Below, one piece after another: positions 22,734 through 29,787 of a stretch of 31,848 nt of DNA. The number at the start of each line of letters is the position of its first letter. Positions within the stretch are counted from its first letter, which is position 1. The position numbers and the translations under genes are program-made. Source of the DNA: a virus; the IMG/VR virus record IMGVR_UViG_3300045935_000011, positions 1-31,848 of that record, one strand, 5' to 3'. The notes beneath the pieces were generated by a model that was not told the origin of the DNA, searched no databases, and was given only the letters and a program-made list of their open reading frames with translations.

Positions 22734-25354
22734 GCCGCTTCCTCGGCGCCTGGGTCATGCGTTTCCAAGCACGCGAACAAGTCAGGCGTCGCCATTTCGC
22801 GCGCAGCCATTTCGCAGTACGCAACCGCGTCGATGAAGTAGCGCGCACTCAGCTCGATCCCGATGCCGCGGCGCTTCAGCTTGATCGCGCGGAATACTAC
22901 TGTACCTAATCCGCTGAATGGATCAAGAACAGTTTCACCCTCCATGCTCCATTGCGCAATCGCGCGATCGGCCAAATCGAATTGCATAGGGCACAGATGC
23001 ATTTCTCGCCCCGCCGCCGACTGAGCGCCATTCAGTGTGAGCATGCGCGTGATGTCCGTCCACACATCCGGATGCCACGACTGCGGCTGCAACAACATGA
23101 ACGTGACCGGCAGCGTGCCTTTCGCTTCCATCGCCTCGCCGAGTTTTACATGATGCTCGAAGTCGTACACGTCGCGCAGCGAGAAATCGCGGAACAGTTT
23201 GAAAATCTGCGCGTGGTCCAGTTGCTCAAGCTCCGAGGGCATCAACAGCCGGTTGCCGGAACTGCGCGTGAAGCCGTGCGCGTCGATCTGCCAGCGCGAA
23301 CGCGAATAGCCAGTGCCTTGCTTCATCGGCTTGTTTCGATCGAAAGGAATCACGTTGCCTTCGGCATCCAAACTCAGCGGCTTAGGCTTCACTACCGGCA
23401 CATCGGCGTAGCTGTTCATGCGGTCCGTCGGCGGCTTGCGAAAGAGCAGCAGATATTCCGGCATCCCGACGCCCATCTTCGTGCCATCCTTGCATTGTTC
23501 CGACCAGCCGAGGCGATACGTTTGATTATTTTCGCGCACCACGTCGGTGACGATCGTTTTCATCCCCATGTAGCCGAAGCCGTGCTTGACGAAGTTCGCA
23601 ATCGTCGCGCAGTGGAACGGATACACGGTCTGGAACCCAATGCCGGTCATGCCGCTCGGCACGATGCGATCCTTGACGTGAATCGCAGCGAGGCGCCCAG
23701 GCTGCAGGACGCGCAACAATTCAGGCGTCAGGTAATCCATCTGCTCGAAAAATTGCGCGTTGTTGTCAGAGTGCCCGAAGTCGGCGTAGTTCGGCGAGTA
23801 CTCGTACTGCGTGCTGAACGGGATTGATGTAAGAATCAACCCCACGCTGTTATCAGCGTGCCGCTTCATTTCGACGACGGAATCATTGTTGATAAGCGTG
23901 AACCCGTCGCCAGCAACCTCAACCCGCTCCACGCCGATTGCCCGCGTCAACGAGTGCGCCATCGCCAGTTTGTTCAAGCCATATTCCTTGATGATCTCGC
24001 TCATTTTTTCCACCATGTGATTGTGCTGCGTCCATTTTCGCTCGAGCGTGCGCCGGATGTCGCGTTCGGCTTCTGAGTAAATCAGGTCGATGCGCACCGC
24101 ATGAGTTTGCAGGAACCTTTGAATCCGGTAACAGGCCTGGATGAAGTCGGCGAACTTGAAACCGACACCGAGGAATATCGCTTGATGGCAATGCCGCTGC
24201 CAGTTGACGCCCGAGCCTAACATCACCGGCTTGCCCGCTATTTCTCGAAACTCACCGTCAGAAAATCCGATGATGGATTTTTCCTTATGCTCATCGGTGT
24301 CCGCGCCGCGCACCGTGACGATGCCGGGAATCGCGTGTGCGATCGCATCGCGTTCAACCTCCAAATCGTGCCAGATGATGCGATGCGCGCCTGGATGCAG
24401 CGCGCGAACTTCCATCATCTTCGCAATGCGCTGCGGCAGGCTATCGCGTTTCTCGCGCGCAGAGTCGGATACGCCGATGGCGGAATTTTTGAAGAGGCGC
24501 CCCTGGCCCGCACGGTCAGGTAGCGCCGTGCTGTGGTCAGTCGGCACCTCGTGCCAGTGCACATCGAGCGGCGGCAGCGTGTAGCCCGCATCGTCGCAAC
24601 CGAGATCCGATGGCTTTTGCACGAACAGCGCCCATGATCCGATCCACAACCAGAATTCGCGCTCCTTGTGCGCGTGAATCGTCAACTTGTCCGCCTTCGT
24701 GCTGTCACGCTTGAAGAATCGCGTCTTTGCCGCCGACACATCCATGATGCCGAGGAAGGCCGAGTACGCCAGGAGCTCGATATACTCGTTGGGACTCGGC
24801 GTCGCAGTGGCCACGAAGCGATACTTCACGCCGCCGCTGCGCGTGCGCTCATTCAGCGTCTTACGATCGCCAGCAAAGAGCGCCATGAATTCGCGGAACG
24901 TCTTCGTGCCGCCGAACCCGCGCAGGATGCCGGCTTCATCCAGACTCGCCACGTCGAACACGGTCGGATTGAGCTTCCCATCGCGCACCGATTCGTAGTT
25001 CGTGATGTAGAGGCCGTCAGCGTCCACTTCGTCTGTGCGCCGAATGAACTTGATCTCAAGCCCGATCATGGCCGCGTCGCGTTTGAATTCGTGCCGCACG
25101 CCGAGCGGCGCCACGATCAAGCCTTTGCCGCCGCCGAGTTTGGCGAGAATCAGGCGCAGGATTTCAAGTTGCACCACGGATTTGCCAAGGCCGAACGCGG
25201 CGAAGATCGCCCGGCATCCACCACGCACCGCCCATTGCACCATGAGGCGTTGATGCGGTTTCAGAATTGGATTGATCTCCGAATCCTCGATCGAGAATCC
25301 AGAGTCTTGCGCCATCGTCACCTTGGCGCGCAGAAATTCGGCGTAGACGTCCAT
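22730..25354 (-). CDS. SF2 helicase-DNA (N6/N4) methyltransferase fusion
   Basis: An 874-residue two-domain protein. I choose the ATG at 25354 (MDVYAEFLRAKVTMAQDSGF) because this Y-x-x-F-L-x-x-K start fits the family; an ATG at 25315 with AAGG is the alternative. Residues 30-440 form a Snf2/SF2-like ATPase: FAAFGLGKSVVQLE (motif I, 51-64), ASLDEAGIL (II, 137-144), VATATPSPNEY (III, 181-191) and QACYRIQRF (VI, 406-414). Residues 480-874 form a methyltransferase with the catalytic motif first, LILTSIPFSTQYEYSP (509-516 core TSIPF, a variant of TSPPY), and the AdoMet loop last, LDPFSGLGTVVFRAIKLKRR (from 811). This is the beta-class order. It probably modifies phage DNA, with the ATPase acting in tracking or remodelling. 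The first P of the catalytic tetrad is Ile. Confidence 0.85.
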   Translation of the reverse strand: MDVYAEFLRAKVTMAQDSGFSIEDSEINPILKPHQRLMVQWAVRGGCRAIFAAFGLGKSVVQLEILRLILAKLGGGKGLIVAPLGVRHEFKRDAAMIGLEIKFIRRTDEVDADGLYITNYESVRDGKLNPTVFDVASLDEAGILRGFGGTKTFREFMALFAGDRKTLNERTRSGGVKYRFVATATPSPNEYIELLAYSAFLGIMDVSAAKTRFFKRDSTKADKLTIHAHKEREFWLWIGSWALFVQKPSDLGCDDAGYTLPPLDVHWHEVPTDHSTALPDRAGQGRLFKNSAIGVSDSAREKRDSLPQRIAKMMEVRALHPGAHRIIWHDLEVERDAIAHAIPGIVTVRGADTDEHKEKSIIGFSDGEFREIAGKPVMLGSGVNWQRHCHQAIFLGVGFKFADFIQACYRIQRFLQTHAVRIDLIYSEAERDIRRTLERKWTQHNHMVEKMSEIIKEYGLNKLAMAHSLTRAIGVERVEVAGDGFTLINNDSVVEMKRHADNSVGLILTSIPFSTQYEYSPNYADFGHSDNNAQFFEQMDYLTPELLRVLQPGRLAAIHVKDRIVPSGMTGIGFQTVYPFHCATIANFVKHGFGYMGMKTIVTDVVRENNQTYRLGWSEQCKDGTKMGVGMPEYLLLFRKPPTDRMNSYADVPVVKPKPLSLDAEGNVIPFDRNKPMKQGTGYSRSRWQIDAHGFTRSSGNRLLMPSELEQLDHAQIFKLFRDFSLRDVYDFEHHVKLGEAMEAKGTLPVTFMLLQPQSWHPDVWTDITRMLTLNGAQSAAGREMHLCPMQFDLADRAIAQWSMEGETVLDPFSGLGTVVFRAIKLKRRGIGIELSARYFIDAVAYCEMAAREMATPDLFACLETHDPGAEEAA

Positions 25355-25361
25355 GCTCCGA

Positions 25362-25389
25362 TATTTACACATTGGCCACAGAGCGTCAA
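25362..25389 (-). promoter_or_regulatory. Possible promoter for the helicase-methyltransferase operon
   Basis: On the leftward strand TTGACG (25384-25389) is followed after 16 bases by TAAATA (25362-25367). The -35 box matches the sigma-70 consensus at five of six positions; the -10 box is weaker. The start of transcription would fall close to the ATG at 25354, implying a very short leader or use of the inner ATG at 25315. It is the only promoter-like pair I found on this strand near the gene start. Confidence 0.3.
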
Positions 25390-25685
25390 CCCGTTTTACT
25401 AATTTATTTCTGTGCCGTCTGCAGTGTGCCGGCCGATTTGGTCCCCCGCCGGTCAAGGCATGTGGCAATCTGCCCCCACCCGGCACCGGCAAAGTGATCC
25501 CAGGATGCCGCCCAGAGCTGCGCTATGCCGCCTAGGACCCCCGATCGACCCTTCGGGCACCCTACGCACCGTCCGGCGCTTCGGACCACTTGACGATGCA
25601 GTAAATGACCGGCCGGTTAGTTAAATCCTACGCTACCCTGTTTTGCTTCGCCGCCTCCGGTGTCGATATACCGACAAAGCGCAGG

Positions 25686-26330
25686 TGCACACATCTGCAC
25701 AGGGTTATAACCCCCTGTGCAGTGCTGTGCATGATTTCCTCGACGCACAAAAACGCACTTGTGCACGATTTGTGCATTTCTGTGCACGGTCAAATTAACC
25801 ACCAGAAACCGGCTTCATTTCCAGCGAGTTTTGCGGCCTCAATTTGATCCTGCGCGCGGGTAAATGCCATACGCCTAGCGTTGTGCATGCGGCTTGCTTC
25901 TTTCTCTTTAATATCTGTTTTTATTGGTCTTTTACGGAAGTAAGCGTCCTGCCATTGTTCGACACGGACGGCCCGACACGCGGGGAGGATTGACGTTGCC
26001 GGAATGTTCTCGCCAGACTCCGCGATTGTGGCCTTGAGAACATCGAAAACGACTTGTGCACTGGCGTTGATTTGGCGTTTGTGCGAGTTGTGCTTTGAGA
26101 CTGAGGCGAGGTTGTGCTGCACAAGGCAAGTTGTGCACTTTTCGCCGTCCGAATCTACCCCGATTTCCACGACTTCTAGATCGAACGGGAACACGTCCTC
26201 ACTTGTTCCGTCGCGCACTTTCATGACCGTCGCGACCTTGCCGACAACGGAAATGACGCAATCTGCGGCGGCCTGGAGGGTCGAACTGCCGCGCGGCCTG
26301 TCGGTCACTTCGTTCCCTGTATGGTGCACA
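25686..26330. repeat. TGTGCA/TGCACA repeat array (12 copies)
   Basis: Copies start at 25686, 25696, 25716, 25726, 25760, 25771, 25781, 25882, 26055, 26118, 26132 and 26325. Those at 25686, 25696, 26118 and 26325 read TGCACA and the rest read TGTGCA. Written in one direction, eleven of twelve are preceded by a pyrimidine, giving YTGTGCA. The first seven lie within 101 bases with steps of 10, 20, 10, 34, 11 and 10, so most face the same side of the helix. By chance about 0.3 copies are expected in this length. The last five lie within the 3' two fifths of the RepA-type gene. This is typical of iterons or of a cooperative operator array. Confidence 0.75.
25695..25722. repeat. Inverted repeat inside the TGTGCA array
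   Basis: CTGCACAGGG (25695-25704) and CCCTGTGCAG (25713-25722) are perfect inverted arms around TTATAACC; the core GGGTTATAACCC (25702-25713) is itself a palindrome. Each arm contains one copy of the array motif, so the two sites face each other. It could be a dimer binding site, a DNA-unwinding hairpin or, less likely, a terminator for the RepA-type transcript. Confidence 0.6.
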
Positions 26331-26974
26331 ACAACCGTCCCGGCGCCCAATTCGTCCCTGATTTCGTCCGCGGCGCGAATGGCGCGGGTCATATCCTCGG
26401 CCTTGTTTTCGTCCCCGCCCGGCATTGAACGGCTGAGCGTGTCGAACACCACGAGCGCAGTGGACATCCCCACTTCCTTGGAAATATCGCGCAATTCCTC
26501 AATTAAGTTGCCCACTTCCTCCAGATTCATGAGGTTTGTTCCGCGGGTCAGGATGACAAGCGGGGTTCTGGCGGCGAGTTCGCCAACATGGCGCGATCGC
26601 CACGCAATGAAACGATTTATGACGCCCGCGCCGGCCTCGGCGGCGACATAGACCACCAGGCCGGGCTTGACGCGCCGGCCGCGCCACGGCGCCCCGGTTG
26701 CAATGCTGTACACCATGTCAATGGTGAAAAACGTCTTTCCGTCCCCGGATGGACCATAAATGACATGGAACGCGGCACGCTCAATCAATCCCTTAATGAG
26801 GTAATCCCGGTCCAGATTGAGTACGGCATCGTCCACCCAGACGCGATATGGGTGCTTGTCCTCGCCGTTGCCGCCGAGGTCCTTGCGTTTGCGCTGCCAG
26901 CGATTGAGAGCTTCCTCGTCCCGATCTGGCCCCGGCGCTGGTTCATCGCTCATAGGCGGCCTGGGCGATACCAT
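25790..26974 (-). CDS. RepA-type hexameric replicative helicase (AAA_25 ATPase)
   Basis: A 394-residue ATPase. An SD (GGAG, seven bases) favours the ATG at 26974; an ATG at 26953 (MSDEPAPGPD) would reduce the overlap with the zinc-finger gene. The RecA-like core has Walker A GPSGDGKTFF (74-83), an AEAGAGVINRF motif (112-122), Walker B STALVVFDTLSRSMPGGDEN (171-190) and a VVVHHTGN sensor loop (214-221), then RGSSTLQAAADCVISV. These are features of the RSF1010 RepA/AAA_25 group of ring helicases, also found in phages. The C-terminal 120 residues look helical and winged-helix-like. It probably unwinds DNA at the nearby repeat-rich region. Its 3' coding part carries five TGTGCA-type motifs. Confidence 0.75.
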   Translation of the reverse strand: MVSPRPPMSDEPAPGPDRDEEALNRWQRKRKDLGGNGEDKHPYRVWVDDAVLNLDRDYLIKGLIERAAFHVIYGPSGDGKTFFTIDMVYSIATGAPWRGRRVKPGLVVYVAAEAGAGVINRFIAWRSRHVGELAARTPLVILTRGTNLMNLEEVGNLIEELRDISKEVGMSTALVVFDTLSRSMPGGDENKAEDMTRAIRAADEIRDELGAGTVVVHHTGNEVTDRPRGSSTLQAAADCVISVVGKVATVMKVRDGTSEDVFPFDLEVVEIGVDSDGEKCTTCLVQHNLASVSKHNSHKRQINASAQVVFDVLKATIAESGENIPATSILPACRAVRVEQWQDAYFRKRPIKTDIKEKEASRMHNARRMAFTRAQDQIEAAKLAGNEAGFWWLI

Positions 26975-27365
26975 TCAGGCGCTCCACGGCCTTGAACAGC
27001 CTTTCATAGTCGGACTCGGTAACGCTGCGCTGTTTGTGTATGTCGGCTGCAATGACCGCGGCGACACCGATCTCCCGCCGGGCAATGTCGAACACGTCGG
27101 ACGGAAAAAACGGCGGCCTTCGGCCTGGGTAGTTGACTGGCAGCCGGTCAGGGAATAAATCCTCAAAAGTCAGATCGACGGCATCCAACACGGCCTGCAC
27201 CTCGCAGCCGGCGAAACAGTGCGCCAGCACCAATCCATTTCCGGCGTAGGTGACTTTCAGGCTTGGAGATTTGTCCTTGTGCGCCGGGCAACGCGCCATC
27301 CACGTGTCGCGCCCAGTGTTGCGCACACCCTGCAATCGTGAAAGCAGTAAATCGACATTTGCCAT
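26943..27365 (-). CDS. Stand-alone CHC2-type primase zinc-finger protein
   Basis: A 140-residue protein with AGGAAGG before the ATG at 27365. The N-terminal half is the zinc-binding domain of DnaG-like primases: DTWMARCPAHKDKSPSLKV gives Cys26 and His29, and GLVLAHCFAGCEVQAVLDAV gives Cys50 and Cys54, followed by the usual L-x-L-x-x-x-D-L-F-P ending. The remaining 70 residues are helical (VFDIARREIGVAAVIAADIH) and contain no TOPRIM or catalytic primase core. It is the neighbour of a ring helicase, which suggests a phage primosome in which the zinc finger is a separate subunit. The catalytic primase may be a host or another phage protein outside this window. Confidence 0.8.
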   Translation of the reverse strand: MANVDLLLSRLQGVRNTGRDTWMARCPAHKDKSPSLKVTYAGNGLVLAHCFAGCEVQAVLDAVDLTFEDLFPDRLPVNYPGRRPPFFPSDVFDIARREIGVAAVIAADIHKQRSVTESDYERLFKAVERLNGIAQAAYER

Positions 27366-27395
27366 GGGAACCTTCCTACCAAGGAAGGGGCGAGT

Positions 27396-27420
27396 CCCGC
27401 GGCGTGGTAGGCGCCGCGGG
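27396..27420. promoter_or_regulatory. GC-rich hairpin in the leader of the primase zinc-finger gene
   Basis: The arms CCCGCGGCG (27396-27404) and CGCCGCGGG (27412-27420) form a 9-bp perfect stem with a TGGTAGG loop. A smaller stem CCTTCC/GGAAGG (27371-27376 and 27383-27388) overlaps the ribosome site of the gene. Together they fill much of the 27366-27499 gap. Either translation control or a partial terminator after the upstream small gene is possible. Confidence 0.4.
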
Positions 27421-27499
27421 GCGGGTCTCGTCCTGTTCTAGGGCCGGCCAGCCCTACGCTTCTATCCTAGACCATGCCGAGGTGGTTTTCAAGCCAGAA

Positions 27500-27679
27500 T
27501 CAAGCCCCTGGCGTCAGCCTTGCCGCGAGCTCGTCCATCGCCCGGCGCAGCTCGTCCTGAGTGTAGTTAGGGTGTAATCGCACCCAGGCTGCCCGCTCGC
27601 GCTCGAACCGTTTCATCCGCGCGATCCCGCGCATCACCGCCGAGTGGTCCGGTCCTGGCTTTCTGCGGCTGACGATCAT
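27500..27679 (-). CDS. Very small basic protein with a DnaA-C-like DHS-V signature
   Basis: A 59-residue protein from the ATG at 27679, with GAGG five bases upstream. A GTG at 27841 would extend it to 113 residues, but the added part is only a low-complexity Gly/Ala/Arg/Pro stretch typical of GC-rich non-coding sequence. The sequence MIVSRRKPGPDHSAVMRGIA continues with a basic helix and LHPNYTQDELRRAMDELA. The G-x-D-H-S-A-V-M-x-G-I-x-R-M phrase recalls the recognition helix of the DnaA C-terminal DNA-binding domain (G-R-D-H-S-T-V-x-x-A/G-x-x-K/R-I). The rest of that domain is missing. It lies just upstream of the primase zinc-finger gene; a DNA-binding replication role is speculative. Confidence 0.45.
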   Translation of the reverse strand: MIVSRRKPGPDHSAVMRGIARMKRFERERAAWVRLHPNYTQDELRRAMDELAARLTPGA

Positions 27680-27949
27680 GCGCGCCTCGATGTGGGCGGC
27701 CGGGGCGGACGCCACGCCCGACCCCGGCCTGGCTCTACTCGCGCAGGATAGGATACCGCGCGCTTCAAGCGTTCTGTTCGCCCCCAGCGCAACCCGCGCG
27801 CCGGGGGCTGTCTCAGCCGCGCGTGGCCCCGGTTGCCGCACGCGCCGAGCATCTCGGGTCGGCCCCGGAACGCATGCGCGGCATAGGAAAGCGAGCCGGG
27901 GCCTCGCCGGCGGCAGGAGGGAACTTACCGCGGCCGGTTGGCGGCCAGT
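27680..27949. other. GC-rich intergenic region with spaced GGCCCCGG motifs
   Basis: A 270-base stretch of noticeably higher GC than its surroundings. GGCCCCGG occurs at 27825-27832 and 27861-27868, and its reverse CCGGGGCC at 27896-27903, so the three are about 35 bases apart; the last two can pair into an 8-bp stem with a 27-base loop. The leftward GTG-start extension of the small basic gene covers half of it but has no protein-like character. The other half holds no gene that I can support. It may be a structured leader of the small gene. Confidence 0.35.
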
Positions 27950-28762
27950 TTAGCACTGCGGCTTGAACACTCTTGCCAGATATCGCGCAAGCGGAAAGGG
28001 AATTTTTGCGATTACCGCGGAGGCGGCTTTGCGGGCGCTGCTCTTGCTGCCGAACGCAGCCGGGCCTTTGTCTCCGAGCATCTTGTCGCGCGGCGTGCCG
28101 TCAAACCATGCCGCGCCAGATTGCGAGAATTTCACGCCTTCAACCGGATAATCCTTCAGCCGCGCAATCTCCCGGTCCGACCAGCGATCGGGCGAGTTGT
28201 TTCCGGGCAGCTTGATCCCATCGGCCACGACAGCCTGCTTGCCTGCAATGCGAGTGAAGTCCTGCCCGCGCAATTCCCGGTTGCTCCAGTTCATGCCGTG
28301 CGATTTAAACTTCTTCGCCATAGGCATAAGCGCCGGCACGTCGCCCCAAAGGTGGAAACTGCCGTAATTCCAACGCGACCGCCCTACCCACTTCTGCGCT
28401 CCGCGCACGTTCTCAACCACCATCGGAACACGATGCCCCGCCGCAGCGCACGCCTCCCGCTGAATGCGAAAGCACGCATCAAACAGTGCATTGTCCGGCG
28501 GCGGCAGCGCCTTGGCGCGCGACCACGGCATGGCGCGGTAGCTGTACGCTTGGCACGGCGGGCTTGCGACGATCAGGTCGGCGTCCTTGAACTGCGCACC
28601 GCGCAAGGTTAGAACATCCTGCAAGACGAGTTGCGCAGGATAGCCGCCAGTCCCGTAATCGTGCCGCTCGATGTCGAAACCGATCACGTCGTAGCCTTCG
28701 GCAAGAAGTCCGTCAGTCCAGCCGCCGAGGCCGCAGAAAAGGTCGATAGCCAACGGCGCCAT
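27950..28762 (-). CDS. C5 cytosine DNA methyltransferase
   Basis: A 270-residue enzyme with AGGGTGAA before the ATG at 28762. Motif I is LAIDLFCGLGGWTDGLL (residues 4-20), motif II-III GFDIERHDYGTGGYPAQLVL, and motif IV DLIVASPPCQAYSYRAMPW with catalytic Cys70. Motif VI is VVENVRG (115-121). The rest (FGSFHLWGDVP-like strand, then PLARYLARVFK) closes the AdoMet fold. The usual length is 330-420 residues, and no long target-recognition segment or clear Q-x-R-x-R motif VIII is visible between about 130 and 240. It transfers methyl groups to cytosine C5, probably protecting phage DNA from host restriction. Its partner restriction enzyme is absent, so it is an orphan methylase. Confidence 0.85.
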   Translation of the reverse strand: MAPLAIDLFCGLGGWTDGLLAEGYDVIGFDIERHDYGTGGYPAQLVLQDVLTLRGAQFKDADLIVASPPCQAYSYRAMPWSRAKALPPPDNALFDACFRIQREACAAAGHRVPMVVENVRGAQKWVGRSRWNYGSFHLWGDVPALMPMAKKFKSHGMNWSNRELRGQDFTRIAGKQAVVADGIKLPGNNSPDRWSDREIARLKDYPVEGVKFSQSGAAWFDGTPRDKMLGDKGPAAFGSKSSARKAASAVIAKIPFPLARYLARVFKPQC

Positions 28763-28780
28763 TTCACCCTGCCCTACCCC

Positions 28781-29095
28781 TTACTCCAGCCGGAAAAGCC
28801 GCCGCACGGCCTCAGGAGGCGTGCCCGTGGGCATCCGTTGCCGGTATTCCGTCGCCCGCATCGTCGGCAGCGGCTTGGAACTTGGCCCGATCTCGTAGCT
28901 GTAAATCCGGCCGTTGCGATCGGAGCGCCCGGCATAGACCTGATGCACGAGGCCCTCGTTCCGCAGATCGCAAAGCCAGCTCCTGAGCGTGCGCTCGTGC
29001 GGCCCGCCCAATTCCGCGCCGAGCTGATCGAGAGTCAGCGGGCCCAGGCGGCGCAGAATCGGCGGGATCAGAGATTTCAATTCGGCGGTGTCCAA
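28781..29095 (-). CDS. Winged-helix DNA-binding protein
   Basis: About 104 residues, read from a TTG at 29095 or from a TTG at 29080 that overlaps the TGA of the VWA gene (TTGA). No ATG or GTG is available upstream without deep overlap with VWA, so the start is uncertain. The core ELKSLIPPILRRLGPLTLDQ, then LGAELGGPHERTLRSWLCDL and RNEGLVHQVYAGRSDRNGRI, is a typical helix-turn-helix plus wing (D-Q-L-A/G-x-x-L-G-x-x-x-R-T-L-x-x-W-L-x-x-L-x-x-x-G-L-V). Such small phage proteins can act as transcription regulators or as replication accessory DNA binders. It lies between VWA and the C5 methyltransferase, all in one reading direction. Confidence 0.6.
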   Translation of the reverse strand: MDTAELKSLIPPILRRLGPLTLDQLGAELGGPHERTLRSWLCDLRNEGLVHQVYAGRSDRNGRIYSYEIGPSSKPLPTMRATEYRQRMPTGTPPEAVRRLFRLE

Positions 29096-29787
29096 GCCTG
29101 CGTCGGTTTCGGTTCCCTCAACGGTTGCGTGGCAGCAGGTACAGCCTCCTTTTGGCCCGCCAGCGTCAACGTACCGTCTTCCCCAATGTTCCCGCCAAGG
29201 TCTTGTGCAACAGTTTGGCCGCTCGCGCGCATCACGCCCACAGTACCGGACGCTTTCGCGTACATCTGCATGATGCCTCTTGTTGAGTTGACATATCCAG
29301 CCGTATTCGCGCCATGTATCCCCATCGTTCCAGCTTCGGCGAACGCGTCCACGTTCGCGCCCAGGTAGATAAACGCCCACTTGCCTGAGTCTTGCCGTGC
29401 CTTGACCATTTCCTGAATCTTGGTCTTCGTGTATTCGTGCGACGCGTTTTCCTCGCCGTCGGTCACGATCACCACGATGGCGCGCTCTGGTTGCTCGCTC
29501 TTCCAATCGTCGTCAAGCTGCGTAACGGTCGTGCCAATCGCATCCAGCAATGGCGTTCCACCGCGCGGCTTGTAGTCTGCCGCGGTCAACGGTTTGCACT
29601 CTGCCAATGCTTGCATGGGGCGAAAGCGCTCCGTCGCCTCGGTGTCGAATCGAACCAAGGAAATACTGGCCGGGTCGGGCAATTTCTTTTGCTCGTCAAG
29701 AAACGAATTGACCCCTCCGATTACATCATTCTCGCGTCCGGCCATCGATCCGCTGCGATCCAGAATCATACAGATCATGCTTTTCAT
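29077..29787 (-). CDS. von Willebrand factor A (VWA) domain protein
   Basis: A 236-residue protein with AAGGAG six bases before the ATG at 29787. The VWA metal-ion site is complete: MICMILDRSGSMAGREND gives D10-x-S12-x-S14, YKPRGGTPLLDAIG gives Thr78, and VIVTDGEENASHEY gives Asp110. The next strand KWAFIYLGANVDAFAEAGTM is typical of the bacterial and phage cytosolic VWA group, and the tail from residue 190 is flexible and Pro/Gln-rich. VWA domains bind partner proteins through a divalent metal, often AAA ATPases. No MoxR-type partner is coded nearby. It is embedded in the early operon with small zinc proteins and methylase. Its role in the phage is unknown. Confidence 0.8.
   Translation of the reverse strand: MKSMICMILDRSGSMAGRENDVIGGVNSFLDEQKKLPDPASISLVRFDTEATERFRPMQALAECKPLTAADYKPRGGTPLLDAIGTTVTQLDDDWKSEQPERAIVVIVTDGEENASHEYTKTKIQEMVKARQDSGKWAFIYLGANVDAFAEAGTMGIHGANTAGYVNSTRGIMQMYAKASGTVGVMRASGQTVAQDLGGNIGEDGTLTLAGQKEAVPAATQPLREPKPTQAWTPPN

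Larger units (their letters stand above)
25355..25789. other. 435-bp non-coding region, candidate replication origin/control region
   Basis: This is the largest gap in the window. No frame in it on either strand has a credible protein. The left part (25391-25640) is unremarkable apart from an AT-rich patch (TTTTACTAATTTATTT, 25394-25409). The right part (25686-25789) is filled with YTGTGCA-type repeats, an inverted repeat around GGGTTATAACCC and A/T-rich interludes. Its position, directly after the RepA-type helicase gene and before the helicase-methyltransferase gene, is where a replication origin with iterons would be expected. It may equally be a repressor-controlled promoter region. Confidence 0.5.

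Noticed and set aside
22952-23827. Rightward 291-codon frame within the helicase-methyltransferase gene
   Set aside because: Antisense to a protein with clear family motifs; the product is Arg/His-rich nonsense of the kind expected from antisense frames.
24668-25402. Rightward 244-codon frame antisense to the helicase domain
   Set aside because: Same reason; the leftward frame carries helicase motifs I-III here.
25404-25589. Leftward 61-codon frame in the large non-coding gap
   Set aside because: No ribosome site, Trp/Gly/Cys-rich random composition and no family likeness; the gap is better explained as control or origin DNA.
25686-25790. CRISPR array
   Set aside because: The repeats are only 6-7 bases with about 10-base steps and occur in both orientations, with no spacers of constant length.
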